Source: Morinoia aosen | Lineage: Eukaryota; Arthropoda; Malacostraca; Amphipoda; Talitridae | Direction: 5' to 3' | Length of the DNA: 64,000 nt | Assembly (NCBI GenBank): GCA_030386875.1 | Contig: CM059568.1 | Location: 30,250,120-30,314,119 of the forward strand | Shown here: piece by piece, positions 22,991 to 35,800 of the stretch | Layout: every line of letters begins with the position of its first letter | Numbering within the stretch: position 1 is the first letter of the stretch | The notes under the pieces: generated by a model | What the model saw: the letters and a program-made list of their open reading frames with translations, nothing else | Told to the model about the DNA's origin: nothing | Database searches by the model: none | Position numbers and translations under genes: made by a program

Positions 22991-23664
22991 GTTAGAGGAG
23001 TCCCCATGCAGTAGTGGCTGTAGCTACCATTCATCAAATCATGGGTTATCAAGTTAAATTATTTTCAGCATTTTTAGACAGGTTCGATAAAATATTGCGT
23101 TCATCGATATCAATACTTTGCAGAAGGGTTTAATCAAATTTTGTTTTTCGTTTTAATAAAGGCGTTGAGCCCGAGGTCATGATTTTGAAATGTTAGATCC
23201 CGTACTCAATACATAAACCATATTTCAGCCTTATAGCCCTAATACTTTACAAACTACAACGTTATAAAATCGACTACTTTTTCACTGGAGATCCTGTACT
23301 TGGTGCTTACGTCTGTTGTCTCAGGAACACGTCAGAGGAAAGTCATTTCACAGGGTCAGACAAAAGCTGTAGTCAGACTTAGAATTGTATAATTTGACTA
23401 ATTGTAATAGTTAGAGCCCTCGGTACTTCATCAACGAGTTCTACTAGGATAGGTCTAAACAGCCCCACATTGATAGGTTGAACAACGGAAGGACAGTTGA
23501 TAAGCACGCACTAACGAGTCAGGTTCACGGACCCAATGCTCAGGTTGGGTTTGTGTGATGAAAGTTGCCGAGTAGCGAGACTTGATTCGGCCACGAGTTA
23601 CAGTGGTCCAGGTATAACGAGGTCAACCACATTCATAATCCCAGAAGGAAGCCATATTTTAAGT

Positions 23665-23832
23665 TCAGGTTGTGAGAGGCCCCAGCTGGCGCGTCAGCCA
23701 GTCGAGACCGTCTGTAAGACCGTCTCCCGACGATGCATCACAGCCCACTACATGCCATGGGCGGCCGCTACACAACTTCCCCGCCCCGAGCGCCAGGCTC
23801 ACGTCCGAAGGTGTTAGAGCTCCAGCGATGCC
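23665..23832 (-). CDS. TRIM23: TRIM23 last exon: end of ARF domain and stop
   Basis: Acceptor ttctttttctgtggcag, phase 0; 55 residues then TGA (23667-23665). Begins [20 protein letters not shown], then [20 protein letters not shown] (the G5-equivalent region) and [18 protein letters not shown] proteins and vertebrate TRIM23 have Asp at the position of the first Gly (NKQ-D-VAGAL); here the codon is GGC. The only AG that fits the phase is the one used. Confidence 0.93.
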   Translation of the reverse strand, partial: GIAGALTPSDVSLALGAGKLCSGRPWHVVGCDASSGDGLTDGLDWLTRQLGPLTT

Positions 23833-26800
23833 CTGCCACAGAAAAAGAACACCGCTGTTAATCTCTTCATTATGGCTAGCACATACGAGTACACGATTTC
23901 TTGCAAGAGGTCTGTCAATAAAACACCCGCAGTGAGACGTTAATTCTGCTAACGCACAGATGGGCACGAATTTTTAGAATAAACTCGTTTTCAAATTCCT
24001 ACATCTGCTTTTAAATCCTGCAATCGCATACTATGAATAAAATCATAAGTCGTTCGGAACATTTTAAAAATGAAATATTTTGTATTTCTATTGAAAATTA
24101 AGCTAAATTTAAGAGATGCTTTCATTACGGTAACTAAAAGCTTGGTTGCTGCAGCAGTATATTGTAGGGACGAAACCTTGATCCTTCTTATACTACTAGA
24201 CGCATGCAAGGCATAATCAAATTTTCGCCACGTGGGTAAAATTGGCCCAGACAGGGGATGGGGGCGTTTACCAAGGCTCCTTCCTTTGAGATTTTTCAAG
24301 TATCGTCTCGATTATTTTTTCTTTTTGTTTGTTATGGTAATTAATTCGTGATTCTTTCTCGCTTTTCAGTGCCGCATTCTAGAATACTTGAGAACTAGAT
24401 CTTTATTGTCATACTTGTTTAGAGTCTCATTTCTCGTTAGTTTTGTTAGTTTAATTGTCCTCTCCCTCTTCTTCTCTCACTGACACATGCATCTTAATGG
24501 CAATGCTTCATTGGTGCTTTACCAGCCGACTAGACGTCCTCTTCGCTTTAGTAGAGCCACGTTTTAGCTTTTTATTATCTCTATTATCATTCTGTACTTC
24601 GCAATGTTACCACCACGTCGCTAGCAGCCTTGCAAGTTCTCGACCACTTGCAGCAGCCAGTCCCCTGCTCTCATCTGGTCCGCCTGCTAGATCCCTGCTC
24701 CTCTTGATTTATTTTAGTCATGAATAAATTTTTCATAAATTAAGCATCCTCTCAGATTTTCATTCCTTAAGGTGTTTGGATTGTTGGAGGTAATTTGTGC
24801 ACTTCCAAATCAGAACTTGCCGGAATTTTTCTGGAACATAATAATAATACTCTTAACTGTCGCTTCCCAATAACCATCCTGTGAGCCCATTTTTTTCAAT
24901 TTAAATGAACCAAACCATAGCCTACGTAACCTTACCATCTTATTCAAATTTAACCTAACCTTAGCTGAACCTATCTGCAATGTTTTAACCTTAAACCAAT
25001 CGTTAAAAGTCAAACATTTCGTTGTCTAGCACACACGCAAATATAGATCAATTTTGGCATCAGGTTTCAAGTTTTCCTCCGTCGAAACTATGCGGGCGGA
25101 AATCCTACCACAGTAAATTTTGGCAGAACAGATGCATTTCACCAGCGATAAGGAACTTAATAATCACAAGAAGGTTAATTACTCCCTCACTACCACATCC
25201 ACATTTTGACAGGGAAGGACAAGTCTGATTCTTCTCATGGCTGCCGCCGCACAAGCGTGCTGGGAAGAGCGTCCAACAACGACGTAAAGCTCAAGACAAA
25301 CGCGCCCTCTATGAGAACTAACGTCCTGCAGGACACCCTCACCTGCTTGTTGGCGTATAGCAGTAATGGCACGTCCCGCAACTCTCTCTCCATCATAAGC
25401 TTGGTAAGCTCCGCAGCTGCCTCCTCTAGGCGGTCTGGGTTGCTGGAGTCCACCACAAACACGACGGCCTGTGTGTTGTAGTAATAGTGGCGCCACAGCG
25501 GCCGCAGCTTTGGCTGTCCACCAACGTCCCAAATTGTGAACTGAGAATTGAAAGTCATCATGAATGATCCTTGAAATGGATCTATAAAACGCTACAAATG
25601 AAATGAACTAGGAAAATATGATCAAAGATGCTTACAAAAGGTTAACTGACCATGGTATGACCTAATTACAGTAATCTAAAACACATAAAAGAAATTTCAC
25701 GCAACGTGCAGTACCAACATATTGTAACACAAAATATATAAGAGAGTATTCTAATGTGAAACAACACGTCCTACCTTGAAGTTCTTATAATGCAATGTTT
25801 CGACATTGAACCCAATGGTCGGAATGGTGGGCTGGCATGAGTTCTGCTGCAGGCGGAAGAGAATGGAGGTCTTGCCAGCACCATCCAGACCCAGCGTCAC
25901 CACACGCATCTCCAGCACGGCTCCGATATGGATACGGTTGTCCTTCACAAGCACATATCAAACTTTGAATTGAATACTATCAAGTTGCCAGTAATGAATC
26001 TAACAAAGTAAGAGCAAATATCCGCATGCTTAAAATCTACACGTAGATGTATGGTTGTTGACTTGGCCCCTATTCCTTGGGAGCTACAAATACGGTCAGA
26101 CTGACATGTATACAATCTGTTGCTGCTGACTACTGTTTCCTGGCTTGTCCGCGTCCCACGAGCTACTTCACCATACCACGCTGTATCTCGGCCTTAAGGA
26201 GCATCCATGTTTCCTGTTATCAGGATGCGAGGTGGTCTGCAGTACCAGGGCTGCTCAGCATTTCCTGCTTTGTTGTGCAAACTTCTATCACAAAAATCAA
26301 ACAATCTTAAGCATTAACTTTTAGTAATATATTCAAAGGATGTTCACTAACGAACCGATGGAAATCTATGCCAAAATTCAAGTCCCATTATATGAAAGCA
26401 GAATTACTTAACTGCAACGCAGGACACAAATACTTTGGTTACTAAGTACCACTCATTTCAAAGCGCCAGACTGTAAAATTGTCCACTCTGACTTGAAACT
26501 CCGAATAAACAGAAATTCCTGCACATCATGGTGAATGCCAAAAATTTACGCAAGTCAACCAAAATAATGTCGCTAATACACTGACCATGCTGGAGTGGGT
26601 AGAAACGAGGTGCGTCACACAGAATATGATATCTAACTTGTCCTATAAAGATGTAAGATGTATTCCAGCTTCATAGATGCCTGTGACAAAAATGCAGCCC
26701 GTTCGGGAAATGATGTAAAAATTAGCTACGGCAGGCAATATCAGCAGCAAAGGATATCCTGCTCAAGACACGACTCAGAAAATAGCAACATTATTACGAA

Positions 26801-29800
26801 GAACGCGTGGGCATACCTTAGTGAAGGTGATGGGAATATTGTCCTCGACAGTTCCAAGCCCTTGCTCGATGGCCTCCAGTTGGGGTTGCTGCTGCTGCAG
26901 CAGCTGGAGTTTGGCGGTGAGATTGCGGCCTCCCACGAGCACACGACCATCGTCCTGCTGAAGACAGCGCTCCGACTCCAGCACCAGCCCCACCATCTGC
27001 CATCACAACGTCTGATGAGCGCTTCAGATACCTCACCATTCACTGCATGTAACGATCATTTTAATGCTGGAATTTCTCATCAACTAACCACGTACAGCAA
27101 AAGAACATTTTTTACCTCAGGCAAAATTAAAATTATCTAAAAGTTGGGCTCAATGCCTCTTGCCTAACAGTGAAATTACATGATAGAAAATATTTTAATC
27201 TATCATTCATTAAGGTGAAGATCCCCTGAAAATGAAATATATGAAGATCTCAGTAGTAAAGAACCACATTTGTACACTGACAAAGAATGGATAATCACAG
27301 TGGAAATAGACAACCGTAGAAACTTGGGCAAAAAATTCAACAATGAATGGGCATCGAACATCCACATGAAAGCCCATAAGTCTAGAGATTTAACTCTAGA
27401 TGAATAAAGCAACTGAGTAACCAAGCACACTTCTCGTCTCAATGATCCAGAGTAGAAATTACGAAAGGCTTTCATATTTAAACGAGGAAATTAGATGAAA
27501 ATTTACTTCACTCCATTCATCTCATCAATATTCTCATCGTATACAAACCTTGAACTTGAGAATTACTGTCTATACAAGCATAGCCAATGTATAACTACGG
27601 TCCGTCATCGTCTGGTTTATAAACTAATTTTTCCATCTTTTCTAGACCGTTGTCAGATTAGCTATTTAAAATTTAAGACATAAACGACTTCAGGTTCAGA
27701 TTGCAGTAATGTCAAACATTTACTATCTCTGACCCAAACTGAAAAAACTCTTCATAATTCAGCACAGTTACTTCAACGCACCTTATTATTATTATTATAT
27801 AAGAAAGTTTTAGCCTCCCTTAACCACGACAAAGATGTTCCAAGAGAGGAAAGAGGAAGGCACCATTTAGTATGGAGTTGAGGGAACGCGGAATCTATGC
27901 ACAAAGTGCACAGAAACAGTAAGCTAGGAAAGAAGTTCATGAAACAAGAAAAAAGTTGAAGAAGAAAGTAGTAGGTGCTGAAAAACAGGACAGCAGTGAA
28001 CCGAAAAAAGATGGTCCGTAATGAAACAAAAACCTATTATTATATTACAACAAAAAGGAAGCCTACCTAACCTTTAGCTCGGGCCCTCGCATGGACCCCC
28101 TGGGAGCGCTAATTCCCATAGATACAATAGTTGTATCCCCCTGAGGGGCTTCAACGCACATCCCAGCACATTTAAACAAACATGCATACGGATAGAGAAT
28201 ATAAAATGTGTATTACATCGATTACTCAATTTTGAATAGAATTTAGAATAGAAGATTGCTAGCATATTTGCATGAGACATCACAGAGCGCAGCCAGAGTT
28301 TTTTTGACTATCAAAATAGTGTGGAGTTATTTTTAATTGTGTCACCAAACTATGACTAATTATTCACCCTGAATTATTCAGTATCATTCACTCAAAATTA
28401 GAAGATCGAGCCTGTCTAAAGCTTTCTATCGCTCGTTCACGCTCGAGAACACACGAAACTTGAACAATTCATAAGTGTGTAACTAGGAAACGTAGGAGAA
28501 GGCAACATTTTCTTTTTTTGAAAGCTTTTAACGATAGATGATGATTCTGGCTCTACTGTAAAGTTTTGTTCAACGCATGAGACGATCCTTTTCTTGTAGC
28601 AACGTGGAATGACGCGCTTTTGAAATGCTTCTAAGCGTGACACCTGAGTATGAATTCGCCCAAATCTAGAATTCGTGTTTACTTTTGCACCTAGTTCAAC
28701 ACATGCAAGAGATTTTCATACTTCGAGAAAGCACTGCATGAGATGATTGCGTTATGACGTTTGAAAAATATTAAGAGCATGAGATATTTGCAAGATATTT
28801 CATTAAGTGAGGATCACGCAACGTGTTATTTAGTCCGAATTTTGCATTTTTCGGCAGAACCTTGTAAAATTTTCTCATCTGAAAAAGATCATCAGTGACT
28901 TTATTCCTAAATTTATAGATAGAAATTTTTACCCCAGCTATTCTTTTTCCTTCGCAAGGGTATATATGACTTGCTCACACGCAGCTCATATTTTGTCTTA
29001 CATGCTCCTTATATTTTCATAACATTCGCATTTACTCAACTGGCTAACCTTCGTTTTGATTTCATTGGGTTCGCCTGCCTCTTCCCTAGATGGCTTTGAT
29101 AATTATGAGGACGCAAAAAGTTTGAGGGTAACCCCTTTTAAGACGATCTTCACTAAGTCAAAACACAATTTAACCGACAAAGTATGTGATAATCTGTACA
29201 TTTTGGCACTTTCAGCAACTTGATCTTAATTTTTGCCCAGCCCTAGCGATAAAACTCAACAAATGCAAACATGTCACTCATAGTACTACATGCAAAAAAA
29301 GTTAATTCCCTGAAAACTACGAACTGTAAATTATCTCAGCCTTTGCGAACTTTAGTATAAATTAGCAAATGATCTGAGTAAACATTTAACAAATGTTGAA
29401 AATTAGCCTAAGATTAGATTAGATGTTAGTTTAAGGCTATCTAACTGTAACAAAGGCGTTCCAAAGAGAGGAAGGAGGAATGAACAATTTTGTAGATTAG
29501 ATTATAAGTTAGTTTAGGCATCCCTAACCGCTACAAAAAAGAGCGCATCGAAGAGAGGAAGGAAGAAGACACCATTTACTATGGGGATAAGAGAATGGGA
29601 AATCTGTGCAGAAAGGGCACAGAAACAGTAACTTGAGAAAGGAGTTCATGAAACAATATAAAAGTTGAAGAAGAAAGTGGTAGGTGCTGAAAAACAGGAC
29701 AGCAGTGAACCAAAAGAAATGGTCTTTAATATAAAAAACATTTTATCTCAACAAAAAGAAGGCCTAGCTCTCAGTTCCGGACCTCACATTTTTCTTCTGG

Positions 29801-32800
29801 TAGTGCTAATTCCTATAGATAGAATAGCTGTATCTCTCTGAGGGGAAATTAATCTTAGAACTTGATTTCGTGTACAAGCTGTGAAATGAAAAAGAGAGTT
29901 TAGCGTGTACTGAAGCTTCAAAATTTTTGCCTCCACTAATAAGCCTAGAGTTCGAAGACGTCACTGAAGAGCACTGAATCCTTATAAAATACTCTCAATG
30001 TAAAAATAAAATGTCAAGTTACACACTCAATTTTAAAGTAACTTCTCATGTATACATACACATAAAAGCACATTCTAAGTCATATGTACTCACGCATAAG
30101 CTCACACAATTGGAATAGTATAAATTCTACTAGAGCTAGCATGGCAGGAACCTCGGTTATGGAACCCCATACCTGAACACAGTTTTTCGCGAGTTACCAT
30201 ACGAGGAGTATGACGGATTTTCAGCTCGAAACACGCTATAACAGCAACCATAGCAATTCAAGCCTGACTTCTTGAACACCAACAACATTGAGGCGCATTG
30301 TGACAAAGAGTTGCTTAAGTGACTGCAAGATTGCATTAGCAACAGAGTCGTACGACTTCAATCCAAAACTTTTCGTTGAGAACAAAATAAAGCTATATTG
30401 AATGAAAGAACTTGAATTCTCGAATTCAAATTCGAGAATTCCCTATTTCCCCACTCTATTGTACAGTTAAGAGTCGAAAGGTCGAAATGGCACCAAGATA
30501 CCAAGAGCTGGTGTTCTGATAAAAATAAGCAAAGGATGTTCTCTGGCAACTCAAGTTTTTCTCTTTCCTTTACTCTACAGCGAGTTTGTGTTCGAAGGTA
30601 GCCTGAGGAATCTTACAACCGTAATTGATTGCCTCCAAAATGAAGCAGGAAGAGTGTTGTTCCGAGCAGCGATTTCGTGGTATTCCCTTGGTGAGATCAT
30701 TTCCTTTTACGTTAGAATCAACAGTAAGAACCAGAAGAATCTGGGCGATCATGCTCATCCAGTGGTTTAGGCATTATTCCCCCTTGACATCTTTCAAGAC
30801 GACAATGTTCCAATTACCCACCGCTGAAGTATTTAAGAATTAACATAACGAACTTCAAATACGATAAAAACAAATAGGGTAGTCACCACAACCTCCACAT
30901 CTCAATAGTAATGAGCATAGATCGTGTGGCTTGTAGACATGAAAAAAATCGTCACTCACAAAAAAAGGTGAAGCACGTTAGATGGAAAAAATAGGAAAAA
31001 AATTTAGCTTAACACGTTCCCCGCGTTTCTGTGGATGTTAATGGTAGGTTTAGTCAGGTTGTAAATAGAAGAATAGGGAAATCGGTTTTCCAGCTCGAAT
31101 CAATTTCAATTCCTCCTATTGAATATGAAATACACAATTGCAGTATTACATTTCGCCTCGTTTGATAACAAATATTTTTAGATAATGTCGCGAAACATAA
31201 AATGTGGTGCATTAATACCGGTACGTAAATGGGCAATTTACCTGTTGGTACACATGTGGCCCGATACGCGGGGACGTGTTAAGTCAGGAGGTTATAAAAT
31301 TTCATTTCTAAAAGAATTCAAGTCGTTCAGAAGGCTGAAAGAGATCAACTCCAAATTGAATATTTTTTAAAAATAATTAGTCCAGTTATTTAGTCTAAAC
31401 CCTGTAGACATGTGAATGTATTTATAGAAAATTGAACAACCATATTCATAATTACAATATTTCAAAACCTAATTCGCTTGAGGTCGTTTGTGCTGTCGAC
31501 GGAGGTGAAAAGCACGCGTCTTGGGCCGTTCGCGTGATTTCACTTGAAAATTTGTTGCTAAGACAAACACTGTCTTACAAAATTGAGATTTCGAGGATAT
31601 ATGAGAGCAATGGAGAAAAGACAATATCTGAAGAAGCATATGGCATCAAACTGAGAATATGAAAGCAGTGCTGGCAACACAAACTTTTCATTCGTACAAC
31701 ACCAGGATTTTCTCCAGGCGCAGGCAGCGGAAGCCAGCCGCCTGGACTCCTAAATTGCTGTGGCATTGCACTACTTTGCTGGGACTAACGAAAACAACAG
31801 CTGTTAGGCCACACTAGAAGTTGTGAGCACCGATGAGTTATGAGTACCGGTAGAAGTTATGAGTGCCGCATATCCACTCGCCAGATGGTTAGTAACCATT
31901 GAACATCACACAACGCGCATAAACATCATTCGTGAATTTCTCGATAATAAATTTTCCCGTCCCGCCGAAACTTTGACAGTAACTAAGTAGATAATATTCT
32001 TTGGTCTCCATTTCTTGGTTACTTAACGGCGAGTGATTTTATATGGGAGTTCTTGGTACTTGTGCGAACATAATTTAATTCTATTGACGCACAGATTATA
32101 ATTCACTGGTCAGCAAAAAAAAAAATTTTCCGAACCCTGACCCCCGTTCATGCTGATTTAAGTAAAACAACTTCCTGAATCTGAATATAACCTCCCTTAC
32201 TCCAATCACCCGTCTTTTTATGGGGACCCTCACCCATTTTGATCACTTTTCGATAAGGATTACTTTAGTAGTATAGAATAATACATGATAAATTTAAAAA
32301 GCAAAATAATAAATGTGAAGAATAATACGTAAACAAGATAAGTACTTTCATTTAGGACTTGCTTTCCTTTTGTACTCTGAGGTAGAAGTCTCTCAAACCG
32401 AAAACCACCATTACTCTGTCAACATGCTCGCATTCCACTTCCCTGAAAATCTCTTCTCGAACTTAGTGTTGTCTTGGTAGAACCGTCCTCGTGTTCATCC
32501 GAAACTGACCCTAATTTTCAGGTAAGTCCAGGTGGGAGTGAAGGAAATGCACTTTAACAGACATGTTTCACCCAATGGCCACGGTCGTCCAGCGACACAA
32601 TCATTACTTTTGTTGTTACCAAAAAAGTTCTCACACAAGTTTTCGAATGCTAGGCTAGCTCGTTTTTCTTTTCGATTCAGGTATTCAAAAAAAATTAAAA
32701 TATTCTATTTCATCCCTCCAAATTACCGCAAAGTAATAAGAAATAGGTGGAAGAGGGGCCCTCCAAAAACGGTGGATGATGGGGGGAAACGAGGACCATA

Positions 32801-35800
32801 ATCGGATTCAGGTCATTTTACATTGGAATCAGCAGAAAAGGTGTCGGCCGATTTTCGTGCAGACCTGTAGGCAGTACTTTTAACATTGCTTCATTTTTAA
32901 TTGGAAAGAGCGATAGGACGAATGCCTTGAAATTTGCTGTGTATGTATACGATTGCTGCCAGCAGTCGTACGCTGGAAGTACTACTCTCTAACTATCAAT
33001 TAATCTGTCACAGTCAACATTCAGGGTTTTTTCATAAACAGGTAGTTCATTTGCTTGTCCCTCCCCCTGCTAATCAAGACCATTGTAATAGCTCCGGTAC
33101 CCCTTCTAACTCTTAATTTTCAATACTTTGCAGAGGAAATAATGAGCATGATCTTTGCATTTTGGCGTCGTTGTATACATTCACGAACGAACCTCATTCA
33201 AATAACTAGATTATTCATTGCTCCTACTTCCTAACTTTCAACACGCTGGTGTGCGTATGTGGGTGTTCGTGTAGGTGTGATTGTGCGTTTTTTGACAGAG
33301 TATGTGTAGGATCAGATGTTTCCAGTTTTGTGTATGGTTTTTTAAACTTAGTTCCGGTTTTTTTAGAATGTCTTCTTTGTACTTTTTATTTCTGGGTTCA
33401 TTATTCTGTATTTGCGCCTGTTTTTCCAACACTGAAGATGGAATCTACAAATTCCGAAAGGTTTGCAAGTAAATATGTATGTCACAATGTGTTTATTTTT
33501 TATCTTGGCAGAATTTTTAACCATGTTTAATACATCTAAATGGTTGTTTTCTAAGTGCGGAATTTCATATTTCCCTTTGTCACTTATTTCAAGCATTAAA
33601 ATTAGAGTGCGTGAATTAATTTGAAGAAGCATCTTGCAGAGCCCCACCTGAGATATGAGGGAGGAGAGGTCCTCCTGCTGCTGCCTGATGGAACACAGCC
33701 GCTCCCTCACGTGGGCTTCCAAAGCGCCCATGGCGACGCTCTCCTGCTGCTGCAGCTGCTGCCGCTGCAGGCTGAAGTGCTCCCGCACCGCCACCCGAGC
33801 TGCAGAGACCTGCGTGGGCGGCTGCTGCTGGCTGCTCACAGCTGCAGGTCTGCACGGACCTCGCCACATCAGCTTGCACTTCCGCTCCCTAACTAACATG
33901 TACTTTACGCATGCAAAGCAAAACTAGTAGAATAATAAATACATATCTCTGCTTCTTCTGTTAATGACTAAAACGGGCTTCGTCTTGTATGGTTCTTTTC
34001 ACTACTAGCAAACTCGTAATGATTATGATGTTGACACTAATAGTACTGAACGAAACAACATTACTAAATTCCTCTCTATCAACTTTTAAGAAATGGACGC
34101 CAAACAAATATGGTAACCCTAATAGCACCAATACCTGCGATTTAAATACTGTATTACATTTGTACCAATCATTAGTGAAGCCTGTATCACTAGTTCGCTC
34201 ATCATGCACATCTCATACACGAAAGATCCAATGGTTACAGAAAAAATCATCTGCATATATACCTCTATAATGGGTGTCCCACAAAAATGTCCCCAACTTT
34301 TTAATTGATTACATCTCTGCTTTATATGAACATATTCGAGTTGTCTGTTTTCACAATATAGTAAATTTTGTTGCATTTTCGAATAATTTAGGTTATTGAA
34401 AATCGATTGAATAACTGTACAGTGATCGATTTACTGAAAGAAGTAGAAAAACTAACTGTTCAAAGGAAGAGTTTTAAAAACACTGGTGTTCTTCTTTTTT
34501 TTCTCAATAACTACTGTTAAAAATAATTTCACAATGATGTATCCTAGATACGACCAAGTATGTATCACCTCCATCATTAATAATTCTTCAACAACGAATT
34601 GAAAAAGTGTTCCAAGAACTGAAAGAAAACGGTGAAATAATCCACTTAACTCTTTGTTCAATGGCGGCTAGAAGTAATACTTGCCTTGAGAGAAATGGAG
34701 GTTATTATGCCGAAGGATACTAAATTACTTTATTTAAACGTTATTTAAGGTAAAGATTTGTTACTTTTTAATTTTTGTTAGTTCAGTTTTTCAGTTCAGT
34801 TCAGAAAGTACAAAATAAGGAAGAATATCAATATTGTTTCAAAACATTTTCCTCTGATCAATTAGTTTTTCTACCCCTTTCAGTAAATCGATCACAGTAA
34901 AGTGGTTATTAAACCAATTTTTAAAAACTTAAATTATTCATAAAGGAAACAAAGCTTACTACATTGAGCGAAAAAGACAATTACAATATGCTAATTCAAG
35001 TCTACATATCGTCCAATGGTAATCTTTTGTAGTTGCATGGACATGGGATTTTATACATGTGATAAAGTGGAATTTTACGCATATAAATCTTCATATGAAC
35101 GTAAATAAATCCTCGCTACTACTATGTGTATGTGTAATATAAAATTACCTTTAGAACAGGAATAAGTTTCTATAGTTGACTTGTATCTTTTACGCCGTTC
35201 AAAGATCTAAACGACACTCTAGCTCCTGATGCTGGATACTTAGCACATTTTACAACAGCTTGTCTTATGATTTCAACACCCGCGGAAATTTTATGTATTC
35301 CTCGTAGAAAGAAAAATGGTTTTCTTGCTCATCACATCCAGTAGATACACATTTAACACAAAAAAAACGCTCAAATTAACAAATGATTATGTCAATTCTT
35401 AATTCAACTTGGGGTTGGATTGACTAGAATTTAACTTGGATTAATTTGAATTTGACTTGAATTAATTTGAATTTGACTTGAATTAATTTGAATTTGACTT
35501 GAATTGATTTGAATTTGACTTGAATTAATTTGAATTTGACTTGGATTAATTTGAATTTGACTTGGATTAATTTGAATTTGACATGGATTATTTTGAATTT
35601 GACATGGATTATTTTGAATTTGACATGGATTAATTTGAATTTGACTTGGATTAATTTGAATTTGACTTGGTTTAATTTGAATTTGACTTGGTTTAATTTG
35701 AATTTGACTTGGTTTAATTTGAATTTGACTTGGTTTAATTTGAATTTGACATGGTTTAATTTGAATTTGACATGGATTAATTTGAATTTGACATGGATTA

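Larger units (their letters stand above)
20118..23664. other. Spacer between the coiled-coil gene start and the TRIM23 3' end
   Basis: Holds family A pieces (20391-20600, 22503-22740) and a transposase relic (22790-22990). No promoter motif was identified. A - strand AATAAA (+ strand tttatt near 22752) is a distant candidate poly(A) signal for TRIM23. Confidence 0.45.
26997..33647. other. 6.7-kb TRIM23 intron
   Basis: Contains family A copies at 27803-28148, 29411-29490 and 29491-29846, an ATT run near 27785 and a 28-bp near-perfect palindrome at 30414-30441. The rest, including 30450-33230, shows no feature I can support. Confidence 0.5.

Noticed and set aside
23536-23935. + strand frames over the last TRIM23 exon
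   Set aside because: Antisense shadows of the ARF-domain exon.
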